This document shows, in pieces, positions 6,151-8,691 of a stretch of DNA of 8,691 bases. The stretch comes from Sphingobacteriaceae bacterium UBA2059 (GTDB lineage Bacteria; Bacteroidota; Bacteroidia; Sphingobacteriales; Sphingobacteriaceae), in contig DDAL01000024.1 in assembly GCA_002332615.1 (NCBI GenBank), positions 138,908 to 147,598 of the forward strand, given 5' to 3'. The translations under genes were made by a program, and so were the position numbers. Numbering within the stretch: the first letter of the stretch is position 1; every line of letters begins with the position of its first letter. The notes below the pieces were generated by a model that saw only the letters and a program-made list of their open reading frames with translations, was not told where the DNA came from and made no database searches.

Positions 6151-7077
6151 TTACTGTTCGGTATAAGTGGTTTCTTGTCCGTTTTCAGTCAGGCTTGCTT
6201 TGTCGGACGCTCTAACGGACCACTGAACTTTACCATCGCTATAGTCGGCAGCCTTGCTTGCTGCAGCCTTTTGATCAAGCTTTAAAAAGCTCCCGTCTTC
6301 CTTCAATAAAACAACAAAATGGTCATCGTCATAATTGTAATTTGACACATAAAGGACCTTATCGCCACTTTTATAGACAGAATGTATAGGACTAAGCATA
6401 GTTAGCTTTTGCTTTTTCCCCTTGCTTGTAAGCGTCAACCGGCCTTTCTGTTCGTCCAGTACATAGTTGCCCTTTTTGTAAACAGTGTATTCGGATACGG
6501 AGGGGTCCTGAGTAAGGGTCTCATCAACCTTGCCGCCTTCTATTTTAGCAAAGTTTTTATTTCCCTGGGTGTATCTGCTCACGCTGTAATTCACACCATC
6601 GTCATTTCCTTTATATACCTGCTTTATAAATGCATCGTCAAGGTCGCTTTCTCCCGATAGTTTCTTAAGGTGGTACCTGTCGGCCATAGCACCTTCCGGC
6701 TCTTTTCCGTCGGCGTCAAGCATAATGACGCTGTTCTCTGCCACCTTAAGCTTAGATTTAGCCTCGTTATCAAGAGTAATAAAGGAACCTTTTGCGTCCC
6801 AGTTAAATTTACCTTTTTCCACAAAGCTGCTTTCCTCTTCAAGGTAAGTATTGAGCAATTCATACGAACCATCATCATCCAACGCAATAATTGAACTGAT
6901 ACCGGGGCAGGAAGCGCAGGGAATAAGGCCCTGATAGGTGCCCTCCCAGTCTAAAGCGTTCTTAGAATTGTGGGCAGTATCAGCAGTGGCCGACTGATTG
7001 TTGGTAGTGGTAGAATTGTTGCACGAACTAAGTGCAACAGTAGCTGACAGCCCCAGGAATAACAGTGTTTTTTTCAT
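6151..7077 (-). CDS. NlpE-like lipoprotein with two MliC-like modules (paralog 1)
   Basis: Predicted envelope lipoprotein of 308 aa. The signal peptide 1-18 ends in lipobox LSSC with lipidated Cys19; the CNNSTTTNN sequence after it lacks the acidic stretch of Bacteroidota surface-export signals, so a periplasm-facing anchor is likelier. Residues about 44-138 match the NlpE N-terminal domain (PF04170 type): GTYQGLIPCASCPGI with the CxxC pair Cys54/Cys57, LDDDGSYEL and a TYLEEESSFVEKGKF segment. NlpE proteins take part in copper tolerance and envelope-stress sensing in enterobacteria. Two related beta-rich modules follow, about 154-222 (VYKGNDDGVNYSVSRY...) and 234-306 (VYKSGDKVLYVSNYNY...). 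The second ends with an AAASKAADYSDG..W....DKASL pattern resembling the lysozyme inhibitor MliC, but without its cysteines. Only three cysteines occur in total. The mature chain is clearly acidic. It is homologous end to end to the gene at 7473-8369. The exact function is unknown. Confidence 0.85.
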   Translation of the reverse strand: MKKTLLFLGLSATVALSSCNNSTTTNNQSATADTAHNSKNALDWEGTYQGLIPCASCPGISSIIALDDDGSYELLNTYLEEESSFVEKGKFNWDAKGSFITLDNEAKSKLKVAENSVIMLDADGKEPEGAMADRYHLKKLSGESDLDDAFIKQVYKGNDDGVNYSVSRYTQGNKNFAKIEGGKVDETLTQDPSVSEYTVYKKGNYVLDEQKGRLTLTSKGKKQKLTMLSPIHSVYKSGDKVLYVSNYNYDDDHFVVLLKEDGSFLKLDQKAAASKAADYSDGKVQWSVRASDKASLTENGQETTYTEQ

Positions 7078-7412
7078 ACTAAAATAGTGTTAATAGGTAA
7101 AGGAATGAGTTTCGCAAGCGCACCTGTTGTATAATGTAGTACCAGATTAAAGCAATACGGGCCAGGCCGCCGCTCCAGCTTTATGCATTTATATTATTAC
7201 AGTAAAGAAGGCGTATTGTTTGAATCCTGCCTCTTGAATAAGTTAATACGGCGCTTTAAATAGATGGCTGGCTTTGTGCCCGAGACGGCCGGTAGAACAG
7301 CAGGGCAAGGACGATGATTCTGGATAAGTGCCCGAAACTTTAAACTGCAAGAGTCTTTGTAGAAAAGGGAATCACTCAGGAATAATTTACAGCAGTTGAT
7401 TTTAATTAAAGC
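7078..7412. other. Gap between the two lipoprotein genes, no supported gene
   Basis: It should contain the promoter of the paralog 1 gene, but I find no TAnnTTTG box on the minus strand. The only structures seen are weak: CGTATT (7212-7217) with AATACG (7245-7250) across a 27-base loop, and GTGCCCGA twice (7276-7283 and 7328-7335). An 83-codon minus-strand frame (7197-7448) starts inside the paralog 2 terminator and is not a credible gene. Confidence 0.55.
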
Positions 7413-7445
7413 AAAAAAGACAAAACGTACGAACGTTTTGTCTTT
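7413..7445 (-). terminator. Intrinsic terminator of the paralog 2 lipoprotein gene
   Basis: AAAGACAAAACGT (7416-7428) and ACGTTTTGTCTTT (7433-7445) form a perfect 13-bp stem with a 4-base loop. On the minus strand it is followed by a T run (7418-7413). It starts 27 bases after the stop of the gene at 7473-8369, so the two lipoprotein genes are probably separate transcripts. Confidence 0.88.
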
Positions 7446-7472
7446 CACCCTATTTGATAAAGAGATGCGGTA

Positions 7473-8369
7473 TTATTTGCTATTTACTAGCTCTGTGTAT
7501 ACAGTTTCGCCATTTTTTGTATTAAGAATCCCCTTTTTTTCATTTACTTTCCAGCTTGAATTGTTAGCACTGTACTCGGTATTCTGGCCCGAAGCTGCAG
7601 TTTGAGGCAGGCGAAGGGCGATTCCGTCATTGCTTAGCAAAATAACGAAGTTTTCACTGCCGGTGGTGTAATAGCTTACATCTAAGTACTGATTGCCGTT
7701 TTTATAGGTATAGTTAACGGGGCTTTGCAAACCGAGTCTTTGCTGTTTTCCTTTTTCAGTTAATACCAGTCCGGCATCTGCCCGTCTCAAGGTATATTGA
7801 TTATTTCTATACCCTTCGCCTTCGGCAGTTAAAGTGTCTGTACCTGCAGAGGTTTTAAGAGCAGCATACTTTTTTCCGGCAGCAGTATACATGCTTACTT
7901 TGTATAGAGTGCCATTCTCGCTTTTATATATCTGGTGAGTTAATGCCTCTGCAATCTCTGCATCATGCGATGCTTTTGCCAGCTGGTAATTAAGCCCCTG
8001 TTTCCCTTTTTGCTTTTTTTGATCCTTATCGAGTATGTAAAGCACATTGCCCGTTAGAAGCAAGCTCATTTGGTCCTTGTCATCAAGGGTTACTTTATTA
8101 CCATCCTGCTTGAAAGCGCCTTTTTCTATGCTGCTTTCCTGGTTACCGAGATACTTCTCTAATTTAACGAAGGTTCCGTCGCTGCCAAGTGATAAAATAA
8201 TATTGTTACCCGGACAAGACTCGCAGGGTATCATTCCCTGATAGCGGCCGGCTACTTTTTCAATACTTAGGGTAGTGCCCTCGGGTTGCTTATTTGTGTT
8301 TGAGACATTGTTGCATGCCGTTACAGCAAGCACACCAATAATTGTTAAGGATAAAATAACTTTTTTCAT
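7473..8369 (-). CDS. NlpE-like lipoprotein with two MliC-like modules (paralog 2)
   Basis: Predicted lipoprotein of 298 aa with the same layout as its neighbour. The signal peptide 1-18 ends in VTAC with lipidated Cys19, followed by a CNNVSNTNKQ linker with no acidic surface-export motif. The NlpE-type domain at about 39-131 has GRYQGMIPCESCPG with CxxC Cys49/Cys52, LGSDGTFVKLEKYLG and SSIEKGAF. MliC-like module A is about 147-208 (IYKSENGTLYKVSMYTAAGKKYAAL...) and module B about 221-291 (TYKNGNQYLDVSYYTTGSENFVILL...). Module B contains LPQTAASGQNTEYS....W, close to the MliC pattern with SASG, an aromatic and Trp. The only cysteines are the lipid Cys and the CxxC pair. Unlike paralog 1 the mature chain is near neutral to slightly basic by hand count. 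It has its own terminator 27 bases downstream. The 5' region shows at best a poor promoter (TTG 8512-8514 and TTCGTTTG 8488-8495, 16-base spacer). The function is inferred only from fold families. Confidence 0.85.
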   Translation of the reverse strand: MKKVILSLTIIGVLAVTACNNVSNTNKQPEGTTLSIEKVAGRYQGMIPCESCPGNNIILSLGSDGTFVKLEKYLGNQESSIEKGAFKQDGNKVTLDDKDQMSLLLTGNVLYILDKDQKKQKGKQGLNYQLAKASHDAEIAEALTHQIYKSENGTLYKVSMYTAAGKKYAALKTSAGTDTLTAEGEGYRNNQYTLRRADAGLVLTEKGKQQRLGLQSPVNYTYKNGNQYLDVSYYTTGSENFVILLSNDGIALRLPQTAASGQNTEYSANNSSWKVNEKKGILNTKNGETVYTELVNSK

Positions 8370-8691
8370 AGTTTATAAGTTTAGTTGCCCTGCTACTTAA
8401 AGAGAGAGGCAGGTAGTTAACGTGACGAAAACAGCGCCTTGCGTAATGCGTTTCTTATTAGGTTACACATGAAGGCCCGTTTTGTTGCAAACGAAGTTAA
8501 GGAAGATACGGCAAAGTGAAAGCCCTTTCTAACGAACTGTAAACTAGAATTCAGATGGTTTACTCTTTACGGCCCTATTCCGCAGCATAAAAACATGCAT
8601 AGTTCTATCAGGACTATCTGATAGAGATATATAGCTATATCAAGGACAAGACAGAAGGCACCTTAGACGTACCTAGAACGTAACTGGTTCG
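8370..8691. other. Gene-free right edge upstream of paralog 2
   Basis: No reading frame of useful length continues to the window edge. Near the right end are two adjacent inverted repeats: TCTATCAG/CTGATAGA (8604-8611 with 8618-8625, 6-base loop) and GATATA/TATATC (8626-8631 with 8636-8641, 4-base loop); the second contains the 12-base palindrome ATATAGCTATAT (8629-8640). Neither is followed by a T run, so they are not terminators. They could be operator sites for paralog 2 or for a gene beyond the edge. Confidence 0.5.
8604..8641. repeat. Two abutting inverted repeats
   Basis: The first has 8-bp arms with a 6-base spacer and the second 6-bp arms with a 4-base spacer; they abut at 8625/8626. 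Both are perfect. The nearest known gene start is 235 bases away on the minus strand. The function is unknown. Confidence 0.55.

Noticed and set aside
7276..7335. Direct repeat GTGCCCGA, two copies 52 bases apart
   Set aside because: Eight bases repeated twice in a 330-base gap is within chance and has no flanking structure.
7197..7448. 83-codon minus-strand frame between the two lipoprotein genes
   Set aside because: Its ATG lies in the terminator stem of the upstream gene, the protein shows no recognisable motif, and its composition looks random.
8469..8519. 16-codon + strand frame (MKARFVANEVKEDTAK)
   Set aside because: It starts like some small Bacteroidota proteins but stops at once, and no continuation was found in another frame.
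1..8691. CRISPR array, insertion sequence, phage or toxin-antitoxin genes
   Set aside because: No regularly spaced repeats, transposase or integrase motifs, or small paired genes were found on either strand.

Overview
The window looks like a chromosomal segment from a member of the Bacteroidota, probably of the Cytophaga/Chitinophaga/Sphingobacterium side rather than a gut Bacteroides, though the order cannot be fixed by eye. Evidence: a DUF3276 (PUR-domain) gene, a family I know mainly from this phylum; promoters of the phylum's type (-33 TTG / -7 TAnnTTTG) upstream of several genes; little or no Shine-Dalgarno sequence before start codons; moderate, AT-leaning base composition; and a tRNA gene without an encoded CCA.

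Left part (1-5774) is compact and housekeeping in character. On the + strand is the 3' part of pntB (proton-pumping transhydrogenase), whose start lies left of the window. Everything else is on the - strand. pntB and a tRNA-Arg(CCG) gene converge on one long hairpin that can terminate both transcripts. The tRNA has its own phylum-type promoter, squeezed between it and the end of ychF. ychF (ribosome-associated ATPase) and speB (agmatinase-like, arginase fold) form a probable two-gene operon, with speB first. Upstream of it are a monocistronic DUF3276 gene with a good promoter and terminator, and a full-length ABC exporter (membrane domain plus ATPase).

Right part (5775-8691) is different: two paralogous - strand lipoprotein genes are separated by three gene-free gaps of about 320-400 bases. 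Each lipoprotein has an NlpE-type N-terminal domain with the hallmark CxxC, then two tandem modules that resemble the lysozyme inhibitor MliC but have no cysteines. This envelope-lipoprotein pair is the most unusual content of the window. The intergenic gaps hold two terminators and some inverted repeats but no supportable further gene.

The genes do not make one pathway. The left part combines redox balance (pntB), polyamine/arginine metabolism (speB), translation (ychF, tRNA-Arg), nucleic-acid binding (DUF3276) and export (ABC). The right part concerns the cell envelope.
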